Source: Megascapheus bottae (lineage: Eukaryota > Chordata > Mammalia > Rodentia > Geomyidae). Taken from it: a DNA stretch of 64,000 nucleotides. The stretch is taken from NCBI GenBank assembly GCA_024803745.1, contig JANJXV010000024.1, positions 13,407,427 to 13,471,426 on the forward strand, read 5' to 3'. Below, in pieces: positions 1 through 11,744 of the stretch; the first letter of the stretch is position 1, and each line of letters opens with the position of its first letter. Both the position numbers and the translations under genes were made by a program. The notes beneath the pieces were generated by a model that saw only the letters and a list, made by a program, of their open reading frames with translations, was not told the origin of the DNA and ran no database searches.

Positions 1-103
1 ACATCGAAGTCCAGAGTGCTTGTGAACACACGAGGGAAGGTGAATGAGTGCTGCGGTCAAATGGTCAATCTGTCATTTCTTCCACATCCTCATTTCCCAT
101 TAC
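1..103 (-). other. CEP41: CEP41 intron 5, 5' end only
   Basis: Unique sequence downstream of the exon 5 donor. No repeat or further exon was recognised before the window edge. Confidence 0.7.
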
Positions 104-173
104 CTTCCAGTCTTTGAATCTCCTCAGCTGTCACTTCCAGTGTTTGATCAGATAGGGAAGCTACCTGGATAAC
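104..173 (-). CDS. CEP41: CEP41 coding exon 5 (residues 70-93)
   Basis: The acceptor TTTTCTACTAG lies right of 173 and the donor GTAATG left of 104. The 70-base exon encodes VIQVASLSDQTLEVTAEEIQ, then RLE and the first base of an aspartate codon. This matches the CEP41 segment that precedes a variable acidic linker. It is the last exon in the window. Intron 5 begins at 103 and continues off the left edge, where the linker and rhodanese-like domain exons should follow. The donor's +3 to +6 bases (ATGG after GT) are weaker than in the other introns. Confidence 0.94.
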
Positions 174-236
174 CTAGTAGAAAAAGAATGAAATGTGTAG
201 GCATGCAGATGCTTGTTCTTAAACAGCGAAGTCTAT

Positions 237-360
237 CTTTTTTTTCATATAATTTTATTGTAATTAATAGAAGGGTTACATTATATTCACCAGATAGAAG
301 ATGCATTATTTCACAAACATTGATACCCTTTCTCATGTTTTGGCTCCCATTTCCCTCTTG
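237..360 (-). mobile_element. LINE-1 3' end fragment
   Basis: Reverse complement of the LINE-1 3' UTR motif seen repeatedly in the window: ATGAGAAAGGGTATCAATG, then a block reading GTAACCCTTCTATTAATTAC. It is severely 5'-truncated and lies in CEP41 intron 4. Confidence 0.8.
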
Positions 361-470
361 AAAATGTAATTACTAACCTATAATAGTATAAATGATAATA
401 GAAATTCTCCATGCAATGAAGAAATAAATGCAACTATTTATATATTGATTAAGTATTTTATACTTTAATA

Positions 471-481
471 TTCTTTCTTTC

Positions 482-553
<72 letters not shown>

Positions 554-576
554 TTCTTATCTTTCTGTCTTTCTCT
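471..576. repeat. (TTTC)n microsatellite
   Basis: More than twenty tandem TTTC units with few interruptions, directly abutting the 3' side of a minus-strand SINE, probably grown from its A-tail. Confidence 0.95.
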
Positions 577-800
577 CACTGGTCCTGGGGCTTGAACTCA
601 AGGCCTGGGCTCTGTCCCTGAGCCTCTCTGTGCTCAATGCTAGCACTCTATCACTTGAACAACAGCAAAATTTCTGGCTTTTTCTGAGTAGTTTACTGGA
701 GATAAGAGCCACAGACTTTCCTGCCTGGGCTGGCTTTGAACCCTGATCCTCAGATCTCAGCCTCCTGAATAGCTAGGATTACAGAAGAGAGTACCTTACC
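577..800 (-). mobile_element. 7SL/B1-like + Geo-arm SINE
   Basis: Read on the minus strand, this shows the 7SL-type block (AGCTA, GGAGGCTGAGATCTGAGGAT, AGCC) followed by the right arm ending in a tail that has become the adjacent TTTC array. The 5' end is degraded. Confidence 0.75.
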
Positions 801-815
801 ATGATGTCCATTTTT

Positions 816-1013
816 TTTTTTTTTTTTTTGCCAGTCCTGGGGTATGAACTCAGGGCCTGAGCATTGTTCTTAGGCTTTCTCAAGGCTAGAGCTCTACCAC
901 TTGAGTCACAGCACCACTTCCAGCTTTTTCTATGTATGTGGTATCAAGGAATTGAACCTGGGTCTTCACACATGCTAGGCAAGCACTCTACCATTAGATC
1001 AAACTCCCAGCCC
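816..1013 (-). mobile_element. IDL-Geo-type dimeric SINE
   Basis: Minus-strand dimer with the A-tail as poly-T at the left. It is flanked by diverged copies of a target duplication: ATGATGTCCATTTTT at 801-815 and ATAATGTTCATTTTT at 1014-1028. Confidence 0.85.
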
Positions 1014-1513
1014 ATAATGTTCATTTTTAAAACATGTCTCACAACACTTCCAATATTCCCAAATTCAATTTGCAGCATACCAACACAACTCTTATTTGGG
1101 GCTACAGAAATACTTGTCCATAATTTTGCCCAAAATAACAGTCAGAGAAGAACAGTTAGGAAACTGCTCAGTCATAAGAAAGGGGAAATCAACTGGTTTC
1201 CATAGAAAAATTATATCTAAACAATCCTGAATCCAGACTTTTAGATCTAAATATTACATTAAATGTACAATGGAAAATAAAATTGAAACCATAAATCTGA
1301 TAAAACACACACACACACACCCCTTCTTTACAAAATTCTTACAGAAAAAAAAATCTCACACCATCCTCATACACACTATATTCCAGCTCATCCTCTACCA
1401 GGTAAAATGCAAGCATCAGAAGCAACCTCTCTATAAACAGTCCTACAGCTACATTTAGAAATGTCATGTAAAACACCACAGATTTGCCTTTACTCAATAG
1501 GAATGGCACTTAC

Positions 1514-1575
1514 CAGTTGAGCAAAAGTGGTAACTTTCAGTCTCTTGAAAAGTTCATCTTTTTTATATCTATAAT
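1514..1575 (-). CDS. CEP41: CEP41 coding exon 4 (residues 49-69)
   Basis: The acceptor GCTTTTCAG lies right of 1575 and the donor GTAAGTG left of 1514. The 62-base exon supplies the last two bases of an asparagine codon and then [20 protein letters not shown], ending on a complete codon. This segment is strongly conserved in CEP41 from recalled family sequence. Its reading frame joins exon 3 (phase 1) and exon 5 (phase 0) without a break, and no stop or frameshift is present. The nearest repeat is a 5'-truncated LINE-1 starting at 1721. Confidence 0.95.
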
Positions 1576-1720
1576 CTGAAAAGCAGGATAAGACAGGTTG
1601 ATTTCTGCTTTCTTAGAGCTATTAATGCTTTTTGGTCATGGAGTCCTATCTTTCAAATCTCTGGTAAGCTATTATACGTATCATCTCATTTGATCCTCAG
1701 AACCATGCTTAAACTAGGTG

Positions 1721-2057
1721 GGTGGGATATAGAAACAAGAGCTTTATCTTGTGTGACTGTTGTTCTTAATATACTATGTTATTTCTCTTTTCCTTTTTTT
1801 TGCCCTTAATCTCATACTGTTACTGTATCTGACTTTGTTACCTGGTATATTGTATATACATTTATTTGTTTATTTGAAATAGGAAAGGGAAGGGGGCAAA
1901 ACAAGATATTTAGGAGGGGATGGGGAGGGAAATGGGGACAAAAACATGAGAAGGGGTATCAATGTGTAAGAAGTAATGCACCTACTGCCTGATGAATGTA
2001 ACTGTAACCCCTCTATACATTTTCCCGACAATAAAAAAATTTTTTGTAGAAAAAAAA
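1721..2057 (+). mobile_element. LINE-1 3' UTR, 5'-truncated insertion
   Basis: LINE-1 3' UTR with a G-rich block near 1905-1935 and the terminal GTAACTGTAACCCCTCTATA followed by an A-rich tail. Target duplication AAACTAGGTG at 1711-1720 and 2058-2067. Confidence 0.9.
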
Positions 2058-2067
2058 AAACTAGGTG

Positions 2068-2251
2068 AGGGCCGGGAGTTTGGCCTAGTGGTTAAAGTGC
2101 TTGCCTAGCATGCATGAAGACCCGGGTTCAATTCCTCGATACCACATACATAGAAAAAAGTCGGAAGTGGTGCTGAGGCTCAAGTGGTAGAGCTCTAGCC
2201 TTGAGAAAGTCCAAGGACAGTGCTCAGGCCCTGAGCTCAAGCCCAGGACTG

Positions 2252-2281
<30 letters not shown>
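2068..2281 (+). mobile_element. IDL-Geo-type SINE with long A-tail
   Basis: Full-length dimer: A box TGGCCTAGTGG (here followed by TTAAAG), B box GGTTCAATTCC, right arm, then about 30 A. It inserted in the target duplication of the LINE-1 to its left, making a further copy, CCTAGGTGAG, at 2285-2294. Confidence 0.93.
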
Positions 2282-2287
<6 letters not shown>

Positions 2288-2790
2288 AGGTGAGTAGACT
2301 GCAGTATCATTTCTTCACTTTTCTGCTTTTTTTCCTTCATAAGTCAGGAAGAATTTTCCTTTCACTAAGCTCCCACTTATATAAGCTGCCTCAAGTCCCA
2401 TTTGAGAACAAAGCAGGGAATAAACATCTACATTTTACAAATGAGGTCAGAGACCCCAAGAAGCTGAGTTGTCCTAGGCCAAACAGCTAACTAGCTACCA
2501 TACCATTCTGACTGGCTTCAATGACAGCAGTAATTTTCCTGGCTGCCAACCCTGCTGGACACATAGGACAACACTCATACATATGTGCAGGGCACAGGTT
2601 GTGACTGTGATTACCAGTCAGTCGGTCAGTCAGTCAATCTGTGTCTCTCAAATTAATCTATTCAGTTTGGCAAGTTGAGATTTGTTGACAATGAGAATAT
2701 ATTTAAAACTAATGAAGTATCTGTACACTCTAAAAAGGATTTGAATGGTAAATTTATGTCGTGTGTATATGCCACAATTAAACTAAACAC

Positions 2791-2966
2791 GAGGCTAGGA
2801 GTTTGGCCTAATGGTAGAGTGCTTGCCTAGCATGCATGAAGACCCGGGTTTGATTCCTTAGTACCACATACATAGAAAAAGCTCTAGATTTGAGAAAGCC
2901 CAAGGACAGTGCAGGTCCTAAGTTCAAGCCTCAGGACTGGCAAAAATAAATAAATAAGTAAATAAA
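2791..2966 (+). mobile_element. IDL-Geo-type SINE, internally deleted
   Basis: The left arm is complete to ACATACATAG, but about 35 bases at the start of the right arm are missing. An A-rich tail of AAATA/AAGTA units ends the element. Confidence 0.85.
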
Positions 2967-5961
2967 ATAAATACCAGCCAATTGATGGTTAATCAGTACT
3001 ACCCTTATACTTTTGAGATGTAACTCAAATGGAGTCTCCATGTGTTTCATAAACCAAGATTCTTAGCAACCAAAGAAAGGATTACATGTATTTAAAATTA
3101 TTTACCTAGCATCACTGATGAGTTCCATGAATTCTACAAAAACCAGCCCAGGCTGGACAGAAGGTAGTTAATATAAGACTGGCTTACCAAATATCTTAAT
3201 ATTTGTTAGTCAGGAAATTATACTAGTTAAAAAAATAGTATATCAAGAATCTGTCTTAAAGGGAAATAAAACTTCTTTGTCCTAAAGTGTCAGAGAAATG
3301 TCAAAAAGAGACAACTACTTCTAGAAAATTCTTAGAGCAACTTCTTCTGAATACAAGGTAACAAACCAATAGACAACAAAACTTCCCAACAAGACTGCCA
3401 GAGTGATTCAAAAGGCTGAGCAGAGACTTCAAAAAGTGCCACTGAACCTGCATCTTTCTTCTCAAATGCCACCAACTTGTCTGCCAAAAGTCACTTATGT
3501 AAATCAGGACAGCAATAAATCAATCGGGAGAAACTGTCAATAGCTTTCAAGTAGCTTGTATTTTGACATTTATACATTAATATTCTTTCTGTATGGTTGC
3601 ATAGTTTGAAATACTTCTAAGCATACCAAGTACACATTGAAATCCCCTCTGACTAAACACAGATTACACTGAGCAAACCCCAGGCTTTGCTATCCCCTGT
3701 GGTCTGGTAATCCTGTGGTCCTCAGCTCCAGTACTGGCAGCCCCTTGCATACTAAACGTACGTACCTGGTTCTGGTTTGGAAGGACAGCCAACAGTAGGA
3801 CTCTCTGACATTATTACACGATAATTATTATAAGATCAAACTAGACTTCTGAAAGTTAAAATTTAAATTTAATATATATATTTTTTAAAAAGGATGCCCT
3901 GGAAGGTTCTATCAGTCTGTCCACCCAAGAGTGTACAGAGCTTTAAGAATGGAGCTTCTGCTAGTGGGGCTTTTCTCAAACTCTGTGCTGGAGACAGATA
4001 ATCCCAGCTCACAGACACTATCAAGGTTTGCTTCTCCAGTAAGTGCAGAGACTGAATCAGCCTCTCTCGAGTTACTGGAAGGACAGAGACCTGACTATCT
4101 AGGATGTTTCACACTGAGTCCAACAGTATCATTTAACCACCAGGCCCCCACAATAGGCTTTGTAAAGAAGTCAATAGACACAGAGCGTCTATTTTCCCTA
4201 GACACAGTTGAAAGAATGTTCAGATTACAAAGGATTTCTGCATTTTCAGGGTGCTGTTAAAATGCGTTATTAGCAAAGAAAAGGAAGTTGGACTTGAAGT
4301 AGAAGGCCAATCAAAGGAAGCAACAGAATAAGGTTTGCAATTTCAGATGGATGTGGCATCTGAGGTAAAGCAAGCAAATGATGGGTCTAGGATGTCAGGA
4401 AATAAGACAATGTTCTCCTCCCTTCTGACCCAAGAGAACATTCACAACAGAAAACAGGGGAAGAGAAGATGGCTTCCCAGGCACAGACCTGACAGAATTC
4501 TCTCTAAATGAGCCCAACGTGTGTGATCAAAGTGAAAGGAACGGAAGCCCAGAACTTCTTTAGAAGGAAGGAAGCATTTTTTTCAAGGGCTCTGTTCCAA
4601 GATTATTTCTTTGGGGAGATGATCTATCTATCTTCATGTAAGGTTTCGATTTTCAAGAAACCACAGTGGATTTTTAAATAAATGATTTAAGTGAAGGTTT
4701 CGTCAGTCTGGGTGGAACAAGGCATTTTGATGGGGCTGAATACGCATGGATTCACACTCAACTACAAGTAGAAGGGAGTCAAAGAGACTATAAACTCAAA
4801 TAGGAACAGGCTGCCTGTTCCTAAGGCCTGCCTTAGATAAATTAAGGATGGCAGCAATGAAATGGAGGTGAGTACACAAGGTTCTTTTCATAATTTGAAG
4901 ATTTGATATGTTTCATCTATACTTATATTAGAATGTGAAATGCCTAAGAAGAGAAGGCTCCTATAGCATTATACATCTTAAAAAGTATATAACAATGCCA
5001 GTTCTCTTCTAGCTGAATAAGACAAATAAAGGTAGTGAGAAGCTGACCCTGCATCCATATCTACTGTCTCAGAGGTTTTCCCATACCACAGCAATTCAAA
5101 AGGAACATTATCATTTTAAATGAAAAGGTCAGCTGTGTTAAAAAAAAAATTGTGGGGGATTCTACATCTGGGAGGATCTATTCTGGAGGCAAATTCCAAG
5201 CTAGGATGTAACACCTCTTTACTACTATTAACTAACTGGTCCCCTAACATTGGGTTCTCTACTTACGACATGAGTAAATCGGTGCTAGAATAAGAAATGC
5301 TTCAACTACTTTAATTTTGGCCTTGCTGTGTACATTTTCTGTTAGTTTTAGGCACATTGAAAAAATGATCATTTTGTACAAGGGCAATGCATTCGGTGAC
5401 TAGTAAGATAACTACAAAGAAGATTAGCCTTTTTTTTTTTTAAAGAAGATTAGCTTTGAAAAGGATGAGCATGAAATATGATTTTTAATTAAAAGAAAAC
5501 AGGCTGCAATGAATGCATAATGTGGAAGAGGAAGAACAAGCTTCTTTCCCAGAGTTCATAGTCTTTTGTGAATAGTGTCTAAATTGTACTCATAAGAAGA
5601 TATTATTACCCTAGCTCAGGTACAGACCAAAGAAGAAGAGTAAGGAGATAAAGTATAAGGCTATGAAGACTGTAGCACAATGAAATTAACAGCCTGGATT
5701 CTGATTGCTTTAGAGTTCATTCCACTTTCCTACATTAGTATGCCCTATGGAATGGAAGTTGGGCAGAGCTCAGATCACAGGCTAGTCTTAGGAGCTGGCC
5801 AACAGTGTTATTAGTGTCTTCCACATCCTTCCAGACCTGCAGGCTCACCTGACTCCCATAGCTTGCCACACGTCAGCTGCAGAGCATACTGGTTAGTGGA
5901 TGACCAGCTTAGAGACAACTACAGCGTTCCATTTTCCCAAGCCATCAATGGGGTTACTCAC
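2967..5961. other. CEP41 intron 3, mostly unique sequence
   Basis: No recent repeat was recognised. An open frame at 3931-4260 shows no family I know, no splice signals and no codon pattern that would support a gene. Short A or T runs occur only at 5140-5148 and 5431-5440. Confidence 0.5.
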
Positions 5962-6009
5962 TTTTTTTGATCTCTTCTAGCTTCTCAATGTATTTTGTCA
6001 TACTGTTAC
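5962..6009 (-). CDS. CEP41: CEP41 coding exon 3 (residues 33-49)
   Basis: The acceptor is CTTTTTAG immediately right of 6009 and the donor is GTGAGTAA at 5961. The 48-base exon completes the glycine codon from exon 2 and encodes NSMTKYIEKLEEIKK plus one base of the next codon. The charged heptad-like spacing fits the predicted helical N-terminal part of CEP41. Most mammals that I recall have T where this reads I in KYIEK, a conservative enough change that the exon still looks functional. An IDL-Geo SINE inserted only about 36 bases upstream of the acceptor, at 6046. This is unusually close to the splice site, but the pyrimidine tract and the exon are intact. Confidence 0.95.
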
Positions 6010-6045
6010 CTAAAAAGAAAAGAATTTTAAAAATGCTTTAAATGA

Positions 6046-6238
6046 GGGGCCGGGAGTTTGGCCTAGTGGTAGAGTGCTTGTCTAGCATGCACGAATACCC
6101 GGGTTCGATTCCTCAGTACCACATACATAGAAAAAAATCTGGAAGTGATGCTGAGGCTCAAGTGGTAGAGCGCTAGCCTTGAGAAAGTCCAAGGACAGTG
6201 CTTAGGCCCTGAGCTCAAGGCCAAGACTGGCAAAAAAA
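6046..6238 (+). mobile_element. IDL-Geo-type SINE next to CEP41 exon 3
   Basis: Full dimer with an exact 16-base target duplication, AAAATGCTTTAAATGA, at 6030-6045 and 6239-6254. The exact duplication implies a young insertion. It lies antisense to CEP41 and just upstream of the exon 3 acceptor. Confidence 0.96.
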
Positions 6239-6254
6239 AAAATGCTTTAAATGA

Positions 6255-6556
6255 AAGACAATAAGTACAGTTGTGAAAATTAAGTGAAGAACAAGCACCT
6301 CTTCAGCATCCCTGTCCTGTTCCTTTGGAGCCTTGGACAGGAGACAAGTCACACATATAATAAGCAGTCTTTCAGATGACACAACATCATTCAAAGATAT
6401 AGAAGCAAGGGGAAGTATTTTGGTTGAATGTGTTTAAGCTGGGGTGCATCCTGCTGAACATTTAGCAGTCTCAGGAAATACAGATGATCATTTGTATCCA
6501 TCTTTGAATCTTTTTTCTTTTAGGAGTCAAAGCTCTTCCCCTCCTTCTATCTCCCC
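6255..6556. other. Intron 2 unique sequence
   Basis: No gene or repeat recognised. Confidence 0.5.
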
Positions 6557-6558
6557 AT

Positions 6559-6609
<51 letters not shown>
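6557..6609. repeat. (GT)n microsatellite
   Basis: An uninterrupted GT array of about 25 units followed by a purine-rich stretch. Short open frames across it are artefacts of the repeat. Confidence 0.97.
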
Positions 6610-6614
<5 letters not shown>

Positions 6615-9085
6615 GAAGGAAAAAGAAAAAGGTAACAATGTTCTTTGGCTGTGCAAATAGTGCCTTTATGACTACCCAAGTAACCATTTCTCCTGTTTTG
6701 TTGCCGTGGTCTCCTCCTCTCCCCGAACTTGGTGTTCTACTATTTGAGCGGATGTTAACAGCCTCAAACAGACCACACATTCTGGATGTTCTATTCACCA
6801 GGAACTTGATTTGCTAAGAAATAACAGCAGATTCCCACCACTGTAGAGAGAACCCCACCCTTATGTTTTATGGTCTGGTTCTACAATAAGAAGTTCTAGC
6901 CAAAGTGGTTTGGAGAGTTTTCATACTTTATAACTACTCCAGGATCATTCTGGCTTCCAAATGAATTCAATTCTAGCTCTCAAGCCAGAACTATTATTTT
7001 TTTAAACTGTGCATGCTATGATTTGATTCAATTCAATATATTAAGCTGTATCTGGCACCTGAAAATGTGACAAAAGAAAAAATTCAAAAATAATTCCTCA
7101 TTTCTAAAATCATGGTCTTAACTTTTTAAGTTTTGAGAGGATTTAGACAGACTTGGCCCAATTTTAGACCAAATAAATTCTTCCAATTAATGACATGAAT
7201 TGATACCTGGAAGGACTACTCTGAACAACTCTTCAAGTTTGGGTGAGAAGAGGAAGAAAATCTTTGCTCTAAAATACAATATAATTTTACTTTAAAGAAA
7301 ACTTACCTTATTGATTATTATTAATTGTTTTACCATGAATTCATCAGGGAAGAACAATCTAGTTTTTGTTTCGCTTTGTTCATCTTTAGCTATACACTGC
7401 CTTTGTGAGGACTAGAAAGGAGGAAATGGCACCTCTAGACCCAGCTATGTCCTTCAGAAGTTCCTAGAGACAGTCAGGCAGGCAGGCAGGGCAGCTGAGG
7501 CCTGAAGCCTTTTCAAGAGAGACAATAAATATGTTAAAAGAAGGCACCAACCACCAAAGGCTTAGAAGCAGATATGATCTTCTTTTCTAGGTTCTTTGGC
7601 CCACAATTGACCTGAGAAGTGACCAGAACTTCCAAGCAGAAAACATAAATTCTTCCTGACCACATACCTATTCTCCCATGCAGCACTGCAACTAGGCCTG
7701 AACTGGCCTAGTTGACACAATGATGGGAAATGATGGTGGGTTGGTATGCCCTCAATAGACTGTTCAGCTTCCCCCTATCTTATTTTTAGCATATATGACA
7801 GAATAGCGCTATGCTCTTAAGTTCCCCCAATTGAGGACATGTCACTTATCTGATTGGGTGAGGGAAGCTTCAGGAAATCTAGTCCAAAAACTAGGCTTAC
7901 TAATCTGTCCAGTGACTAAAATAGATCAGCCAGCCTCCTTGTTTCTAATATGGCTCACAAAACACCTTGCTTTTCCAATTATTAACTTGCTATCATTATT
8001 GTTACTGCTATAATAATCATTTGCATTGCTGGAGATTAACCCCTAGACCTTGTATATCTTAGGCCAGCACTCTATTCTAAGCTACACCTACAGCTCTTGC
8101 TTTAAAAACAAGATTGATTATAAGGTAAATTTGTAGGAATTGCTACATCCTTCACCACAATGGATGAGGACCATGTGATGCTATAAACTCCCTAAGGAAT
8201 GGAAAACAACAGCAAACCTTTTTCATGTCATCTTTATTGTTAAAATACTGCATCACCAATCAATAGCAGTTTGACTAACACGTGTCTAAAATTAACTGCA
8301 ACTGTCACAATGCTCTAAGGTAAGCTGTCCAGCTCATCAGTTGTTTCTCCTACAAAAGGAAAATGCAGAAAAACAAAATCTCTTTCAAAGATATGCAAAT
8401 ATTTGACAAAATTACCCACAAATCTAAGGGGACTATTTCATTGTAGACATTCATTCTCCAAGTATGGGGGAGAAAAGAGACCTGACAATTCCCACATTGC
8501 TTCCACAGGAGAAATAAGATGATAGGATGCCTGAAATCTCTAAAAATGATTTTAGGAAATATGAAAAGAAGAATTTTACCCTATTTTTATACATAGTGTC
8601 TTATCTTACTGTACCTAATCCTATCAGGGAACAGTTTCTGAATACCTTTTGCAAATACTGGAACTAGATCAATTTCACAATTTATAAACATGTCATTTAT
8701 ATAAAAGAAGTCCTTACCATAGCAGACAACTAATTTCTTTAATCCTTTATGTATAGTACTGCCAAGGTTTTTGAGATAAAAAAAAATGGTCAGTGGCGCC
8801 CAATTGCTTGATGCCTAGTTTAAATTCTGTGTCCAAGTACTGAAGATGCCAACAACCTAACTGCCTCTTCACTCTGGCCTTAATTATTAAACCTGACAAA
8901 TGCTCTGTGAGCCTCAGGTTCTCTAACACATCACTTTGTTAAGCTCTTCCAGCTAGAAGTGACCTTTTTCTTTTCTGAACTCCTCCAGCATTCCACTTGC
9001 CACTCACAAGGCATTCATCATGGGACTTGATTGGACTGTCTTATCTACCTCATTTGATGGAAAGCCCAAGATTATTTATCTGTGC
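6610..9085. other. Intron 2 sequence with one old ID monomer
   Basis: Mostly unique and AT-rich. A degraded minus-strand ID-like monomer lies at about 8019-8095 (its complement shows the ID pattern of a B box near a GCTCT-rich stretch). No exon was found. Confidence 0.45.
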
Positions 9086-9121
9086 TCATACACATGCACG
9101 CACACACGCATGCACACGCAT

Positions 9122-9159
<38 letters not shown>
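9086..9159. repeat. (CA)n microsatellite with CACG/CATG variants
   Basis: Mixed CACG and CATG units grade into a pure CA array at about 9122-9159. Confidence 0.95.
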
Positions 9160-9161
<2 letters not shown>

Positions 9162-9211
9162 TTTATGCCTCCCACTGTCTGGTAGAGGAAACCCTATAAA
9201 ATATATTTGCT

Positions 9212-9395
9212 GGGCCGGGAGTTTGGCCTAGTGGTAGAGTGCTTGCCTAGCATGCACGAAGACCCGGGTTCAATTCATCGGTACCACATACATAGAAAAA
9301 AGCCAGAAGTGGTACTGTGGCTCAAGTGGTAAAGCCCTAGCCTTGAGAAAATCCAAGGACAGTGCTCAGGCCCTGAGCCCAAGCCCAGGACTGGC

Positions 9396-9426
<31 letters not shown>
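9212..9426 (+). mobile_element. IDL-Geo-type SINE with A-tail turned into (AT)n
   Basis: Full dimer. The A-tail passes into an AT array at about 9411-9432. Target duplication ATATATTTGCT at 9201-9211 and 9427-9437. Confidence 0.93.
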
Positions 9427-9427
<1 letters not shown>

Positions 9428-9439
9428 TATATTTGCTTA

Positions 9440-10440
9440 GTGAAATCTACTGTGAGGATCTACCATTTGAAAAAATCCTTTTATAGCAAATTATTTTATA
9501 ATGTAAATAATCACATCTAAACTTGGCTTGAGCCTTTGCACACCTGATTTTCTTCAAAATATGCACAACCATTACATACCATTATATAACATAATATAAT
9601 TATGCTATAGCCATTACACCCATATTGACTCAGGCATATGTAAGGTGATATTTAGTTTCTACCTTGTTTACCACTGAGTTACAATGAAAGCTGTGGAAAA
9701 AAAGTTTACTATTAGAATCAAGAGAGAGAAACAACACAACTATATCAATAGTCCTGTGCAAAGGTAGAGTACAATTGATTCACTGAGTGACTCATTCATT
9801 AGATTTTTCCCCCAGTGTTCCTCTAACTTAATAACATTATTTGCACTGAACCTGTAAGAAAAGCAAGTGATTCTGGGAACAGCAATCTAGACTGGGAAAG
9901 ATTTATAAGGCATGAACTCTGTTGCTAAGAGACAATTCCATGGTTTTATTTTTTCTTCAATATTTCCCTCCCCTATGGCAAAGTTCTTTGTTTCAGAAGG
10001 AGCAGAAAGAGTGAAAAGAGACATAGTGGTCCTTTGTTAACCTTAATACGTGTGTGTAATGCTTTCTGGTTTGTTAAAGCCTTTCCTACATATTTCTCCC
10101 TTTGACGTAAGAGAAAGAATTAAATACCAAATAAAAACAAATGAGTTAAGCTATTAGTAAGTGCTCAAGAGAAGTAAAGATGAAGAAGAATGTAAATGAC
10201 TAGTTTGTACAGAGATAACAAATGGAAGGTGAATTCTACAAAAATTAAGGCTAGAAAAGACTGAGTAAAATTCATTGGGAAGAATTTGAGAAGTTAAACA
10301 AAAGTAAAATTGGACTTAATACGGACCAAGTGAGAGGGTAATGCAGCCAACAGGAATAGAAGGGACTAATAAGGAAGTGGCCTGTGGTTTGGTTAACCAT
10401 TCTGCAGCGAAGCTCAGTGTGGAAGAACAGAACCCCACAG
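9440..10440. other. Intron 2 unique sequence
   Basis: AT-rich; no gene, RNA or recent repeat recognised. Confidence 0.5.
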
Positions 10441-10525
10441 AGGGCTGGATTGTGGCTCAGGTGCCAGCCTAGTAAGCATGGGGCCCTACGTTCAAATCCC
10501 AGTACCAGTGAAAAGAAAAAGACCA
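10441..10525 (+). mobile_element. ID-like monomer SINE
   Basis: GGGCTGGATTGTGGCTCAGG, with CAAATCCCAGTACC at the 3' end and an A-rich tail. This is the classic rodent ID (tRNA-Ala) layout without a second arm. Confidence 0.75.
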
Positions 10526-10540
10526 ACAGAAGATAATGTG

Positions 10541-10830
10541 AAGCTGGGAGCGGGGTACTGCTGGACCATGCCTAGCTACTCAGGAGGCTGAGACCTGAGG
10601 GTCACAGTTCAAAACCAGCCCAGGTACACAAATTTGTAAGAATCTTATCTCTGATTAAACAGAAAAAAGCTGTAAGTGGAGGTATGGCTCAAATTGGATA
10701 GAACTAGCCTTGAGCAAAAAGAAAAACAACAACAACAAAAAACCCAAGCAAGAACACAAGGTCCTTAAGTTCAAGCCCCCAGTATGGGCAGGTACACATA
10801 CATACACACACACACACACTCACACATACA
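10541..10830 (+). mobile_element. 7SL/B1-like + Geo-arm SINE with (CA)n tail
   Basis: Diverged left arm with CTAGCTACTCAGGAGGCTGA, then a right arm with GGTATGGCTCAAAT and TTCAAGCCCC, ending in a short CA array at 10804-10826. Confidence 0.75.
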
Positions 10831-11744
10831 CGAGACAATGCAGTAGAGGAACAGCCTAGAACCCCAGATACTACAGAACCCGGAGAATGCACAAAAATTT
10901 GTAGTGGTAACTGACTGAATGCCAGCAGGGATCTCATCAGAAGCATAAAGCTAGATGCTTGCAAGGTGTGTTCAGGACTATAGAATAAAAGAAATACTGC
11001 AAGTTCAAAGACATGCTGGGATTTAGTCCCAGCATTAGTCACAGCTGTATATGAGGTCCCCATGAGAAGTAAGAGTCAGAAGTATGGAAACAATCATCTT
11101 TATGCAGTAGCAGGGTTTCAGTCTTTGATGAATTCAGGAGAAGGTAAGTTGGTGCAGCTGTAGTATCATGGAATCCTTGAATTCTGTGTTTAACTCTGTG
11201 CTCAGAGAAAGGTTTGTTTGACAGGAAAAGATTCAAGATCCATCTATTTAGCTTAGAAATGTGAAGTGCACACTGATTCCCTCACCCATTCCTACTGCTT
11301 GACCATACAGCTTTGACAGAACCTCTCTGTGGCACTCAGGCTCTGAGGTCTCTTGTGGGTTTTCTTAACCAGAGTCCCTCAACTCCTGTGTCCCCACTGT
11401 GGTACTTGTGGCAATGATAACATCTAGATAAAGCACTGGGTCTGGGCTCCCCAGGTCCTGTTGGTCCCTAAAGGCTGAGGGGCTCTGTATCTGAGCATAT
11501 CAACCAAAGATGCTGCACGTCAAGTAACTCACAAAATTGTGTGGGAACAAAACATGACAAGAAGATCTCTCTCTAAATTTGAAACACACACAAAAAAGCA
11601 AACAATAGATAGAATGAGTTTTCTCTCCCACACTGACTTTAAAATACTCTTGAGCTTTAAGCAACAAGACACACTTCGCCCTTCCAAAAGCTATTACAAA
11701 ACTTGTTTGAGGAGACTTGTGCTTCTAGGCATGATAGATAGATG

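Noticed and set aside
373..579. Lysine/arginine/glutamate-rich open frame on the minus strand
   Set aside because: It is a translation of the TTTC microsatellite.
3931..4260. 109-codon plus-strand open frame in CEP41 intron 3
   Set aside because: No family match I know, no splice or promoter context; within chance length.
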